8,047 bases of DNA from Sedimenticola sp. Its GTDB lineage: Bacteria; Pseudomonadota; Gammaproteobacteria; Chromatiales; Chromatiaceae. Below the pieces are notes generated by a model. It was not told the DNA's origin and made no database searches. It saw only the letters and a program-made list of their open reading frames with translations. This document shows, piece by piece, positions 1 through 5,688 of the stretch; position 1 is the first letter of the stretch; every line of letters begins with the position of its first letter. The DNA is taken from contig JAPHUG010000308.1 in NCBI GenBank assembly GCA_026197195.1, positions 1 through 8,047 of the forward strand. Reading direction: 5' to 3'. The translations under genes were made by a program, and so were the position numbers.

Positions 1-12
1 CCGGGTTTTTTT
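1..12 (+). terminator. 3' half of an intrinsic terminator cut by the window edge
   Basis: The window opens with CCGGG followed by seven T. The same CCGGG plus T-run forms the descending arm of the complete terminator at 164-188, so this is very probably the end of a similar hairpin whose first arm lies outside the window. It implies a transcript, probably a tRNA, entering from the left. The first arm cannot be seen, so the call rests on similarity to the second copy. Confidence 0.5.
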
Positions 13-37
13 ATTTCCAGTACCACAATTTGAACCT
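1..37. repeat. Imperfect direct repeat, copy 1 (tRNA 3' flank)
   Basis: Bases 1-37 align without gaps to 178-214 (offset 177). Both begin CCGGGTTTTTT, both have a TTTCC or TTTTCC stretch, and both end with AATT, one variable base, then GAACCT. About three quarters of positions agree by eye. The simplest reading is an old tandem duplication of a unit that ends in a terminator. The 177-bp period would suit a 76-base tRNA plus spacer. Confidence 0.5.
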
Positions 38-61
38 TCGACTTCAAATAGGCAGGTTCGA

Positions 62-132
62 CAGCTGAGCAAAGCGAGGCTGAACGTGGCTGCAGAGCAG
101 CCACGGCCCGAAGGGCGAGGCGAAGCCGAGTG
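62..132. repeat. GC-rich element with three adjacent hairpins, origin unknown
   Basis: This 71-base block sits between GGTTCGA (55-61), which looks like a tRNA T-arm, and the tRNA-Lys tail at 133. It contains a perfect 9-bp stem with a 3-base loop (CGTGGCTGC at 85-93, GCAGCCACG at 97-105), then GCCC-GAA-GGGC (106-116), then GGC-GAA-GCC (119-127). It has no T tract and no credible reading frame. The compact stem-loops and GAA loops resemble a REP- or MITE-like extragenic repeat that has entered or replaced part of a tRNA gene. The exact edges are inferred from the tRNA-like flanks. I cannot tell from one copy whether it recurs in the genome. Confidence 0.45.
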
Positions 133-150
133 ATCCTACACGGCCCACCA
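133..150 (+). pseudogene. tRNA-Lys 3' end remnant
   Basis: ATCCTACACGGCCCACCA matches the 3' half of the T arm, the acceptor strand and the CCA end of gammaproteobacterial tRNA-Lys. From memory, Pseudomonas tRNA-Lys ends ATCCTACACGACCCACCA, one base different. An intrinsic terminator follows 13 bases later, as expected for a tRNA gene. The other 58 bases of a tRNA are absent: no acceptor 5' strand (GGGCCGT), D arm or anticodon arm precedes it. It is therefore a broken copy or a 3'-end duplication such as integrases leave at attachment sites. It is not a functional tRNA. Confidence 0.6.
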
Positions 151-163
151 TTATTAATTAAAG

Positions 164-188
164 CCCGGACCTTGCGTCCGGGTTTTTT
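164..188 (+). terminator. Intrinsic (rho-independent) terminator
   Basis: A perfect 7-bp GC-rich stem (CCCGGAC at 164-170, GTCCGGG at 176-182) encloses a 5-base CTTGC loop and is followed directly by six T (183-188). This is a textbook intrinsic terminator on the plus strand. It lies just downstream of the tRNA-Lys remnant and probably once ended that tRNA's transcript. Confidence 0.85.
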
Positions 189-214
189 GTTTTCCGATAG
201 TGTAATTCGAACCT
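178..214. repeat. Imperfect direct repeat, copy 2 (tRNA 3' flank)
   Basis: This is the second copy of the 1-37 sequence. It starts inside the descending arm of the complete terminator and runs through its T tract into the flank. Similarity fades after GAACCT, which sets the apparent end of the shared unit. Confidence 0.5.
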
Positions 215-346
215 ACTATTTTATAGCCTGTGATTGTCAGCGCAGTGTCTCCTGGCTTCATGACAAACCCTTCGGTGAGGGCAGTCGTATGGTTGATACT
301 ATTTTAGTTTATTAATTCCTTTTTCAGCATAAATACATACATTAAC

Positions 347-352
347 TATACT
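347..352 (+). promoter_or_regulatory. Candidate -10 element for the diguanylate cyclase gene
   Basis: TATACT (one mismatch to TATAAT) lies in an AT-rich stretch about 31 bases before the chosen GTG start at 384, giving a short leader of about 25 bases. No good -35 hexamer is visible at 16-18 bases upstream (TCAGCA or TTCAGC), so the promoter is weak, activator-dependent or wrongly placed. The rest of 189-346 shows no gene or other recognisable site. Confidence 0.3.
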
Positions 353-373
353 CATAAGATGGCTTGGTGCTTT

Positions 374-377
374 GGAG
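374..377 (+). promoter_or_regulatory. Ribosome binding site that decides the cyclase start
   Basis: GGAG at 374-377 lies 6 bases before GTG at 384, a normal Shine-Dalgarno spacing. It overlaps the first codons of the longer frame that could start at TTG 372, for which no ribosome site is visible upstream. This favours the GTG start. Confidence 0.55.
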
Positions 378-383
378 TTAGTT

Positions 384-1688
384 GTGAGTGTGAAAAAATA
401 TCAGACAAATTCAGTCCTTATTATTGAACCAGCGAAGCTCTATAAGGAGATGATCCAGCAGCAGCTGGATAGTGCGGGTCTAGGTGGATTATTTGTGGAT
501 TCCCTGGATGACGCCTTGTTGTTGGAAGATCTGGATGATTTTAAGTTGGTCTGTTTTGCTGAGCAGTTGGATGCGGAATCGAGTGCGCTGGCGTTGACTC
601 GTCTTCGTACGCAGCTGAATGATTCTATGCCTATTCTTTTAATTACCGCCTCCAGTGAGTCTGAGGTGGTTAAGCAGGCGCTGCTGGCGGGTGCAACTGA
701 GGTTATTAATCGGGGTCGACTGCAGGATATGCAGATCTATCTTGCCGATGTTGCTAAAAAAACGAACAGGCCTCGCACGCGTTCTGCGAAAATTCTCTAT
801 ATTGAAGATTCTGAGGCAGTCGCCGGTATGACCCAAGTGGTCCTTAAAGCCGAAGGCTATGAAGTGAGCTGCTTTAACAGTGCTGAAGATGCAGTAGACA
901 TTATGTCGAGGGAGGCTTTTGATCTGGTGATCACGGATATCCTGTTGGAAGGACAAATGACCGGTATTGGCTTGATTCGTCATATACGCAGTCTGCCTTC
1001 CCCTGATAGCCAGATTCCGATTCTCGCTGTTTCCGGCCTTGACAAGGCAAGCCAGAAGATTGAGGCGTTGAGGCAGGGGGCAACGGAGTTTATAGAAAAG
1101 CCGGTTTTAAATGAGGAGTTAATTGTTCGTGTCAGAAATCTGCTTAAAGCGAAGAACCTGCAGGATAAGGTGACGGAACAGGAGCAGATGCTTAGAACAC
1201 TGGCCGTAACAGACCCGTTAACGGGCTTGTTTAATCGCCACTACCTGGCTGATATTGCCACACGAAGAATCAAAGAGGCACAAAGGAAAAAAATGCCGTT
1301 AAGCCTGATAGTCCTGGATATTGATCTGTTTAAGAAGATTAACGATATCTATGGTCATCTGATCGGTGATGCGGTTTTGAAGCGGATAGGAAAACTGTTA
1401 CTGACTTCCTGCCGGGATGAGGATTTCGGCGTTCGCTTTGGCGGCGAAGAGTTTATTCTTGTGTTACCCAACTGCAAATTATCTGATGCTCTGAAAAGAG
1501 CGGAGGAGATACGGTCAAAAATTGAACAACTCAAACCAGAGGGACTGACAGTTACGGGCAGTTTTGGTGTGGCCGCCCTGGATTGGGAGGCCAAGAGCAC
1601 TTCATTCAGTGAGTTGTTCCAGGCGGCTGATCTGGCCGTGTATGAATCCAAACAGAAAGGTAGAAACAGGGTCTCCAAGGCAGTCTAG
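384..1688 (+). CDS. Diguanylate cyclase, REC-REC-GGDEF response regulator
   Basis: A 434-residue cytoplasmic response regulator predicted to make c-di-GMP from two GTP. The first receiver (about 8-126) is degenerate: the acidic pair is reduced to E-P in LIIEPAK, the usual phosphoacceptor Asp position is hydrophobic (LVCFAEQ), and the KP motif is replaced by NRGR. The second receiver (about 136-258) is canonical, with E141/D142, phosphoacceptor D185 in VITDI, S217 and K239-P. The GGDEF domain (about 275-430) has DPLTGLFNR, the metal-binding LDID, and an intact GGEEF active site at 353-357. R344-DED-347 lies five residues before it and is the product-inhibition I-site (RxxD), so the enzyme is probably active and feedback-regulated. 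The order recalls Caulobacter PleD, but there the first receiver is the functional one. GTG 384 is chosen because of its ribosome site; TTG 372 is the alternative. No partner histidine kinase is in the window. It converges on fnr. Confidence 0.93.
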   Translation: MSVKKYQTNSVLIIEPAKLYKEMIQQQLDSAGLGGLFVDSLDDALLLEDLDDFKLVCFAEQLDAESSALALTRLRTQLNDSMPILLITASSESEVVKQALLAGATEVINRGRLQDMQIYLADVAKKTNRPRTRSAKILYIEDSEAVAGMTQVVLKAEGYEVSCFNSAEDAVDIMSREAFDLVITDILLEGQMTGIGLIRHIRSLPSPDSQIPILAVSGLDKASQKIEALRQGATEFIEKPVLNEELIVRVRNLLKAKNLQDKVTEQEQMLRTLAVTDPLTGLFNRHYLADIATRRIKEAQRKKMPLSLIVLDIDLFKKINDIYGHLIGDAVLKRIGKLLLTSCRDEDFGVRFGGEEFILVLPNCKLSDALKRAEEIRSKIEQLKPEGLTVTGSFGVAALDWEAKSTSFSELFQAADLAVYESKQKGRNRVSKAV

Positions 1689-1709
1689 GTTGTTTGCTTG
1701 TACCTAGAC
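1683..1709. terminator. 8-bp inverted repeat across both stop codons of a convergent pair
   Basis: GTCTAGGT (1683-1690) and ACCTAGAC (1702-1709) form a perfect 8-bp stem with an 11-base loop. The TAG stop of the cyclase gene is in the left arm and the TAG stop of fnr (read on the minus strand) is in the right arm. It could fold in both transcripts and act as a shared 3' end. Neither side has a proper T tract, so classic intrinsic termination is uncertain. Confidence 0.45.
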
Positions 1710-2447
1710 CCAAAGGCAGGAGAACAGTTCCTGATTTTCATCCAGTATCTGTATCTCTCGTGAACGATTACTAATGATCCCCTCTTCCTGCAATTTGGCT
1801 AAAGCGCGACTGAGCGATTCAGGTCGCAGGCCCAGATGCACCGCGATATCCCCTTTCGTCATAGGCAGTGTTACCAAGCGGTCGCCATTGGCATTGACGG
1901 TTCCCTTACGCTGGTACAGGTCGTTTAAGAAGAGTAGAAAGCGCTTGTCTGCGCTCAGGTAGCGTCCACGTACAATGGTGCTGTTGGTATAGCGAATGCG
2001 CTTACCGAGCAGCTCCAGTATTTCGTGTTGCAGCTTGGGAATTTCAATACAGAGAGATTCTATCTTGTCGAAAGGTAATTCGCATATCCAAGTGGTTTCA
2101 AGGGCGATGGCATCATTTTGGTAGCGGGTATCACCGATGGCCTCAATGCCAATTAATTCACCATCAAAGTAGAAGCCATGTATTAACGGGGTGCCATCAT
2201 CCAGCGATGACGCCACTTTTACTGACCCCGATTGGATGGCAAAAATGGATTTAAACGGGTCTTCCATTCGAAAGATAGGGTCACCGGCCTGAAAGGGTCC
2301 GCGACTTTTAATTAAATTGGAGATACTTTCAGATTGTTGTGCATCAAGCCCATCACCTATGCACTTTTTTGGCAGATCACATGTGCTGCAATTACGATCC
2401 GTATTGACTAGGTGTAGTCCACAATTACTGCTTTTGCGTTGTGCCAT
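1704..2447 (-). CDS. fnr: FNR-type oxygen-sensing transcription regulator
   Basis: A 247-residue Crp/Fnr-family protein expected to bind an oxygen-labile [4Fe-4S] cluster and to control the switch to low-oxygen metabolism. The N-terminal motif CSTCDLPKKC gives C20, C23 and C29, and C122 lies in ETTWICELPF; all four match the E. coli FNR ligand numbers. A cyclic-nucleotide-binding-like sensor domain follows (about 40-150), then a dimerisation helix and a C-terminal helix-turn-helix (LPMTKGDIAVHLGLRPESLSR). The recognition helix keeps E-x-x-S-R, which in FNR reads TTGAT-N4-ATCAA sites. The ATG at 2447 is chosen over an in-frame TTG at 2450 because the AAGGGGAAG ribosome site (2451-2459) suits it better. 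It converges on the cyclase gene with 15 bases between the stops. I see no clear FNR box in its own 125-base upstream gap. Confidence 0.95.
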   Translation of the reverse strand: MAQRKSSNCGLHLVNTDRNCSTCDLPKKCIGDGLDAQQSESISNLIKSRGPFQAGDPIFRMEDPFKSIFAIQSGSVKVASSLDDGTPLIHGFYFDGELIGIEAIGDTRYQNDAIALETTWICELPFDKIESLCIEIPKLQHEILELLGKRIRYTNSTIVRGRYLSADKRFLLFLNDLYQRKGTVNANGDRLVTLPMTKGDIAVHLGLRPESLSRALAKLQEEGIISNRSREIQILDENQELFSCLWV

Positions 2448-2572
2448 CAACTTCCCCTTCCTGCATACAGCCGTTTTCTTTACATTCTGCAGGATTATCT
2501 TAGCGAATGGCAGCTTTATTGCATCCTCATTCTAATCAGGGTATTTGCGCGTCTGGTTATTCAGCCACCGTT

Positions 2573-3037
2573 TTAGCGTGCTGCTAACATCGCGGGTTCA
2601 AAAGAGCCGCGTTTATCCACCGGATGCTGGGTTAAACTGTCAATCTGGGACTGGATGCCCACCAGTTCCTTCTCAGCGGTGACAATACGCTGTTTTTTAA
2701 TGGCGGCGTAGATCAGTCCACCGGGAAGGGCCGCAATAATGACGGCATCGGCGGCTGAGAAGCGATTATTCATTATGACCTCGTTCAGGTCGGATTGGCG
2801 CTGTTGCAGTTGCCGGTTTAACTGGCTCACTTCTCTTCGTAACTGATCCTGGCTGATGGTGGGTAAGGAGTAGAGAAGACCGCTCGAATCAGACTGAAGG
2901 GTTCTGCTGTTTTGCCAGTTGTTTTTCTCTCCATCGGTTTCGCGGGCCATCGCAGTAGTTGAAAACGCAAAGAGCGCCAGTAGAAAGATAAGCTGAAAGC
3001 GTACATTGGCTAGTAGATCGAACGTGTGTGTGAACAT
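2573..3037 (-). CDS. Exported or membrane-anchored coiled-coil protein, unknown function
   Basis: A 154-residue protein I do not recognise. Residues 13-31 look like a signal peptide: an R at 13, a hydrophobic core from about 15 to 25, and a likely cleavage site after A-M-A (29-31). A Gln-rich stretch (about 62-92) has heptad-like spacing typical of a coiled coil. A second hydrophobic segment (about 95-113, with PGG) could be a membrane span or hairpin, followed by a second helical stretch (115-137) and a basic end. The ATG at 3037 is chosen over TTG 3052 because GAGGG lies 8 bases before it, while the TTG has no ribosome site. It precedes fnr on the same strand with a 125-base gap, so co-transcription is possible but not shown. 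There are no cysteines and no catalytic motif. Confidence 0.75.
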   Translation of the reverse strand: MFTHTFDLLANVRFQLIFLLALFAFSTTAMARETDGEKNNWQNSRTLQSDSSGLLYSLPTISQDQLRREVSQLNRQLQQRQSDLNEVIMNNRFSAADAVIIAALPGGLIYAAIKKQRIVTAEKELVGIQSQIDSLTQHPVDKRGSFEPAMLAAR

Positions 3038-3218
3038 GACTGAAACCCTCAAGTAGCGTAACAGCTCGATCTTCAGTTAGATGGATACCTGGTAATAGTG
3101 ACCAAGACCGGGCTGCTGTTAAGGGTGACTCTAGAGGCCAATGAGCGGCGATGGTGTGAACTGAATCAAGTTGGTGCGGGTTAATTTCTGAACTGTGATC
3201 TGTGATGAATGTGGGCAG

Positions 3219-3237
3219 TGCGCCACGTCATGGCGCA
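3219..3237. repeat. 7-bp inverted repeat, 5-base loop
   Basis: TGCGCCA (3219-3225) and TGGCGCA (3231-3237) pair perfectly around CGTCA. There is no T tract on either side. It lies in the 285-base gap between the small membrane protein gene and the exported coiled-coil gene and could be an operator or RNA hairpin. The rest of that gap shows no gene I can support. Confidence 0.35.
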
Positions 3238-3250
3238 GTGTGACAAGCCA

Positions 3251-3304
3251 GTCAGGTACCAGGGCACCCCATCACACCGGAGTATGATGTGTGCTGGCAC
3301 TGAC
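3251..3304. repeat. Long imperfect inverted repeat downstream of the small membrane protein gene
   Basis: The arm at 3251-3267 (GTCAGGTACCAGGGCAC) pairs with 3291-3304 (GTGCTGGCACTGAC) in blocks of 5, 1, 4 and 3 base pairs separated by small bulges and a mismatch, with a 23-base loop. On the minus strand it begins 19 bases after the TGA of the 46-residue gene. It might be that gene's transcript end or a leader structure for the next gene. No T tract follows. Confidence 0.35.
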
Positions 3305-3322
3305 GCACGGCCCTTAACAGAA

Positions 3323-3463
3323 TCAGTTCTCCGAGGTTTTTTCGCCAGCCTCATTACACGCTTGCTCTCCTTTGCAGCGAGGACGGTTTTTTGTGCTGAT
3401 GAGAAAGACTGAAATAACAACAAACAGTCCTATTGCGGCCAGTGTAAGATTATCAAAGATCAT
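3323..3463 (-). CDS. Small single-span membrane protein, 46 residues, unknown function
   Basis: A complete short reading frame on the minus strand from ATG (3461-3463) to TGA (3323-3325). It begins MIFDNLTLAAIGLFVVISVF. Residues 6-23 form one clear hydrophobic helix, followed by a positive patch (K25, R27, R29, K31), which predicts an outside N terminus and a cytoplasmic tail. The 23-residue tail is polar and has two cysteines (C30, C36) spaced C-x5-C. A GAGG ribosome site lies 8 bases before the ATG. Hydrophobic core, flanking charges and ribosome site together make a real gene likely, though chance is possible at this length. Longer frames on both strands across the same bases look like shadows. 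I recognise no family; its size resembles small respiratory or transporter subunits, but nothing specific supports that. Confidence 0.6.
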   Translation of the reverse strand: MIFDNLTLAAIGLFVVISVFLISTKNRPRCKGEQACNEAGEKTSEN

Positions 3464-3614
3464 AGTGTGTACCTCGCTGATACAGCTTCAGAGGTTGGTG
3501 TAATACTAATATAGTAGACGCCCATTCTTACAAAATGTTTAATCAATCTTTTCTATTTGAAGGATAATCAGTACTAATGATGATCAGAATAAACCATCCA
3601 GCAGAGGGTTTTAT

Positions 3615-3965
3615 ATGTTGAAACAATGCAGCCTCGCTGCAATTTTATGGGTAAGCTTGCCGTTGGCGGCCGAACAATCTCCTCAAGTATTGGGCTATGG
3701 GGTAAAGAGCTGCGATCAGTATAACCGTTCCTATCAGGGGTGGCAGGAGGGGGCGGAGGCCCATATTGCCGAGTATATCCACTTCCGTGACTGGTTGACC
3801 GGGCTGGTCACCGGTTTGTCGTTAGCGACAGGTATGGATGTTCTGAAGGGGGTTGATGAGAAGGGGGCCATGCGGCGAATCCAGCTCTATTGTGATGAAC
3901 ACCCCGCGGATGATTTTTTTACGGCATCAATGGACCTGATCCGGTTGTTGAGTAGCCTCAAATAA
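3615..3965 (+). CDS. Small exported two-cysteine helical protein, unknown function
   Basis: A 116-residue protein with a typical signal peptide (residues 1-19, cleavage after LPLAA), so the mature protein of about 97 residues is expected in the periplasm. It has two cysteines, C33 (KSCDQY) and C93 (LYCDEHP), placed to form one disulfide that ties the first and last helices together. Between them is a conserved-looking W60-LTG-x-x-TGLSL segment. The pattern of an early Cys, then WLxG, then Cys-x3-P near the end recalls a widespread family of small helical periplasmic proteins related in outline to HdeA or Rap1a-type folds; this is memory of a pattern, not a proven match. GAGGG lies 6 bases before the ATG. 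The last 8 bases overlap the end of the convergent tatD gene. Confidence 0.8.
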   Translation: MLKQCSLAAILWVSLPLAAEQSPQVLGYGVKSCDQYNRSYQGWQEGAEAHIAEYIHFRDWLTGLVTGLSLATGMDVLKGVDEKGAMRRIQLYCDEHPADDFFTASMDLIRLLSSLK

Positions 3966-4728
3966 GCGGTAGCTTAAATAACCGTTGGGCATTTGTTGTG
4001 GTTGCCTCTTCCAGCGCCGGCTGGCTAATTCCTTTAAGTGAACAGATAGCCTCGATGACCCTCTGTAGATAGGCAGGCTCATTTCTCTCGCCACGATGGG
4101 TTGAATCCGGTTGGTCTGGTGCATCGGTTTCCAGAAGGAGCGAGGACAAAGGTAACCACCGGATCAAGGCGTGTAGTCGGCTGGCCCGGCTATAGGTGGC
4201 CGGGCCGCCAAACCCAAGCAGAAAGCCCATCTCAATCAACTGTTCAGCCTGCTGTTGACTGCCGGAGAAGCTGTGCAAGACACCGGTCACGGTTGGAAAG
4301 TGCCGTAGGGTTTGGATCACCTGCTCCACCGACTTGCGGGCGTGTATGATGACCGGTAACTGAAATTCATCTGCCAGTGCGAGTTGGGCCTCAAAAAACC
4401 ACTGCTGTTCCTGCTTGTCGGGATCGGGTATGTAAAAATCCAGTCCACACTCGCCGATGGCAATAGCCTCATGGGTGTTCAGCCAGTCATGCAGCTCGGC
4501 TATATGGGAACGACGATGCTGGTGCATGAACATGGGGTGGAGTCCATAAGCCGGCAGCAGTTGTGTATATTGCTGGCTGAGTTGCTGCAGCCTGGCCCAG
4601 CCTGAAGCCTGTATGGATGGCACAATAATCTGTTCAATACCGATAGCGAGTGATCGGGTGATGACTTCGGTCAGATCAGCATCGAAGCGGGGGTCATCCA
4701 GGTGGGCATGGGTATCGATAAAGGCCAT
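3958..4728 (-). CDS. yjjV: TatD-family metal-dependent hydrolase, YjjV type
   Basis: A 256-residue cytoplasmic TIM-barrel hydrolase of the TatD DNase family, the usual length. The expected metal ligands are in place: H7 and H9 in IDTHAHLDD, E93 in IGECGLDF, H129 in VIIHARKS, H152 in VLHSFSGS and D202 in LLLETDAPD. The stretches SFSGSQQQAEQ, YSRASR and LETDAPDQP match my memory of E. coli YjjV better than TatD or YcfH. Relatives act as metal-dependent 3'-5' exonucleases on single-stranded DNA, and some as deacylases, so the substrate here is an inference. ATG 4728 is preferred over an upstream TTG (4746) because it gives the usual MAFIDTHAH start, although the ribosome site (AAGA) is weak. It lies divergent to xthA, another nuclease, across a 138-base gap, and overlaps the convergent exported-protein gene by 8 bases at its end. 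Confidence 0.93.
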   Translation of the reverse strand: MAFIDTHAHLDDPRFDADLTEVITRSLAIGIEQIIVPSIQASGWARLQQLSQQYTQLLPAYGLHPMFMHQHRRSHIAELHDWLNTHEAIAIGECGLDFYIPDPDKQEQQWFFEAQLALADEFQLPVIIHARKSVEQVIQTLRHFPTVTGVLHSFSGSQQQAEQLIEMGFLLGFGGPATYSRASRLHALIRWLPLSSLLLETDAPDQPDSTHRGERNEPAYLQRVIEAICSLKGISQPALEEATTTNAQRLFKLPLI

Positions 4729-4866
4729 GGTTCTTAGTATAAACAACCTGGCTATGCTTCGGGGTGAATCAACTGTAAATGACAGGCATAGTTAATCCCG
4801 GTGAGGCCTGTAAGGGTGCCGTTCACCATTGATTTTAACGATTTGCAGAGTGTGTAAGGGTAGATT

Positions 4867-5682
4867 ATGAAGGTTGTCTCATTTAATACCAATGGTATTC
4901 GGGTACGCGAGCATCAGCTGGAGCGGCTTAAGGCGCTTTATGATCCTGATGTGATAGGTATACAGGAGACCAAGGTACAGGATGATGAGTTTCCCTTGGA
5001 GATGGTTGAGGCATTAGGCTACCAGGCGCAATATTTTGGACAGAAAGGTCACTATGGTGTGGCGTTGCTGTCCAAAGATGAGCCGGTCACGTTACAGAAA
5101 GGCTATCCATTTGATGACGCTGATGCCCAACGACGTATTATCTGTGGTGAATATCGGAGTGAATCGGGGGCAAGGGTCAAGATTATTAACGGCTATTTTC
5201 CACAGGGTGACAGTCGTGACCATGTGACCAAGTTTCCGGCCAAACGCCAGTTTTACAGTGATCTGATGCGCTATCTTCGTGAGTATTGCACGCCCACAGA
5301 TCAACTATTGGTGATTGGTGATATGAATATTGCCCGGTTGGATATCGATATTGGTATCGGAGATGATAATGCCAAGCGTTGGCTGAGGAGTGGCAAATGC
5401 AGCTTTCTGCCGGAAGAGCGGGAGTGGATGGATGATCTACTGGGTTGGGGGTTGAGCGACACCTATCGGGAACTCTATCCGCTCTCAGAGGCGAACTACA
5501 GCTGGTTTGATTACCGGAGCAAAGGATTTGACCGGGAACCGAGGCATGGTTTACGGATTGACCTGATCCTGGCCAGTAGAGGATTACAAAACTGCTGCAC
5601 AGGCGCTGGAATTGCCTATGATATAAGAGGGATGGAGAGGCCTTCCGATCACTGTCCGGTGTGGGCAGAATTTGCGGTTTAA
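4867..5682 (+). CDS. xthA: Exodeoxyribonuclease III (AP endonuclease, class I XthA)
   Basis: A 271-residue base-excision-repair enzyme that cuts DNA at abasic sites and removes 3' blocking groups and 3' nucleotides. It follows E. coli XthA from end to end (268 residues there): [19 protein letters not shown] with metal ligand E34, [21 protein letters not shown] with Y110, GDMNIA with D152/N154, [34 protein letters not shown] with D232, and the catalytic pair D261/H262 in PSDHCPVW. All catalytic residues are present. AAGGG lies 6 bases before the ATG. It is the first gene of a probable two-gene unit with the 122-residue gene at 5689. The 138-base gap shared with divergent tatD shows no convincing promoter hexamers. 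Confidence 0.98.
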   Translation: MKVVSFNTNGIRVREHQLERLKALYDPDVIGIQETKVQDDEFPLEMVEALGYQAQYFGQKGHYGVALLSKDEPVTLQKGYPFDDADAQRRIICGEYRSESGARVKIINGYFPQGDSRDHVTKFPAKRQFYSDLMRYLREYCTPTDQLLVIGDMNIARLDIDIGIGDDNAKRWLRSGKCSFLPEEREWMDDLLGWGLSDTYRELYPLSEANYSWFDYRSKGFDREPRHGLRIDLILASRGLQNCCTGAGIAYDIRGMERPSDHCPVWAEFAV

Positions 5683-5688
5683 GTGGCT

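Noticed and set aside
62..132. tRNA intron (group I) inside tRNA-Lys
   Set aside because: Known bacterial tRNA introns sit in or near the anticodon loop and are far longer, and the 5' part of the tRNA is absent.
130..315. 61-residue plus-strand reading frame
   Set aside because: It runs through the tRNA remnant, the terminator hairpin and its T tract, and has no ribosome site or protein-like composition.
3158..3171. Possible FNR box GTGAA-CTGA-ATCAA
   Set aside because: One half-site is perfect but the other matches only 3 of 5, and it lies over 110 bases from the nearest start; too weak to call.
3181..3423. 80-residue minus-strand and 67-residue plus-strand frames
   Set aside because: Both overlap the inverted repeats and the better-supported 46-residue gene; their compositions look random and neither has a convincing ribosome site.
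3499..3539. Promoter-like hexamers (TTGTAA, TATTAG) upstream of the 46-residue gene
   Set aside because: The region is AT-rich and several poor combinations fit equally; none reaches a useful match at proper spacing.
4782..4811. Inverted repeat ACAGGC ... GCCTGT between tatD and xthA
   Set aside because: Six-base arms 18 bases apart are common by chance, and there is no T tract or link to a promoter.
5092..5304. Reading frames inside and opposite xthA
   Set aside because: Shadows of a clear, full-length conserved gene.
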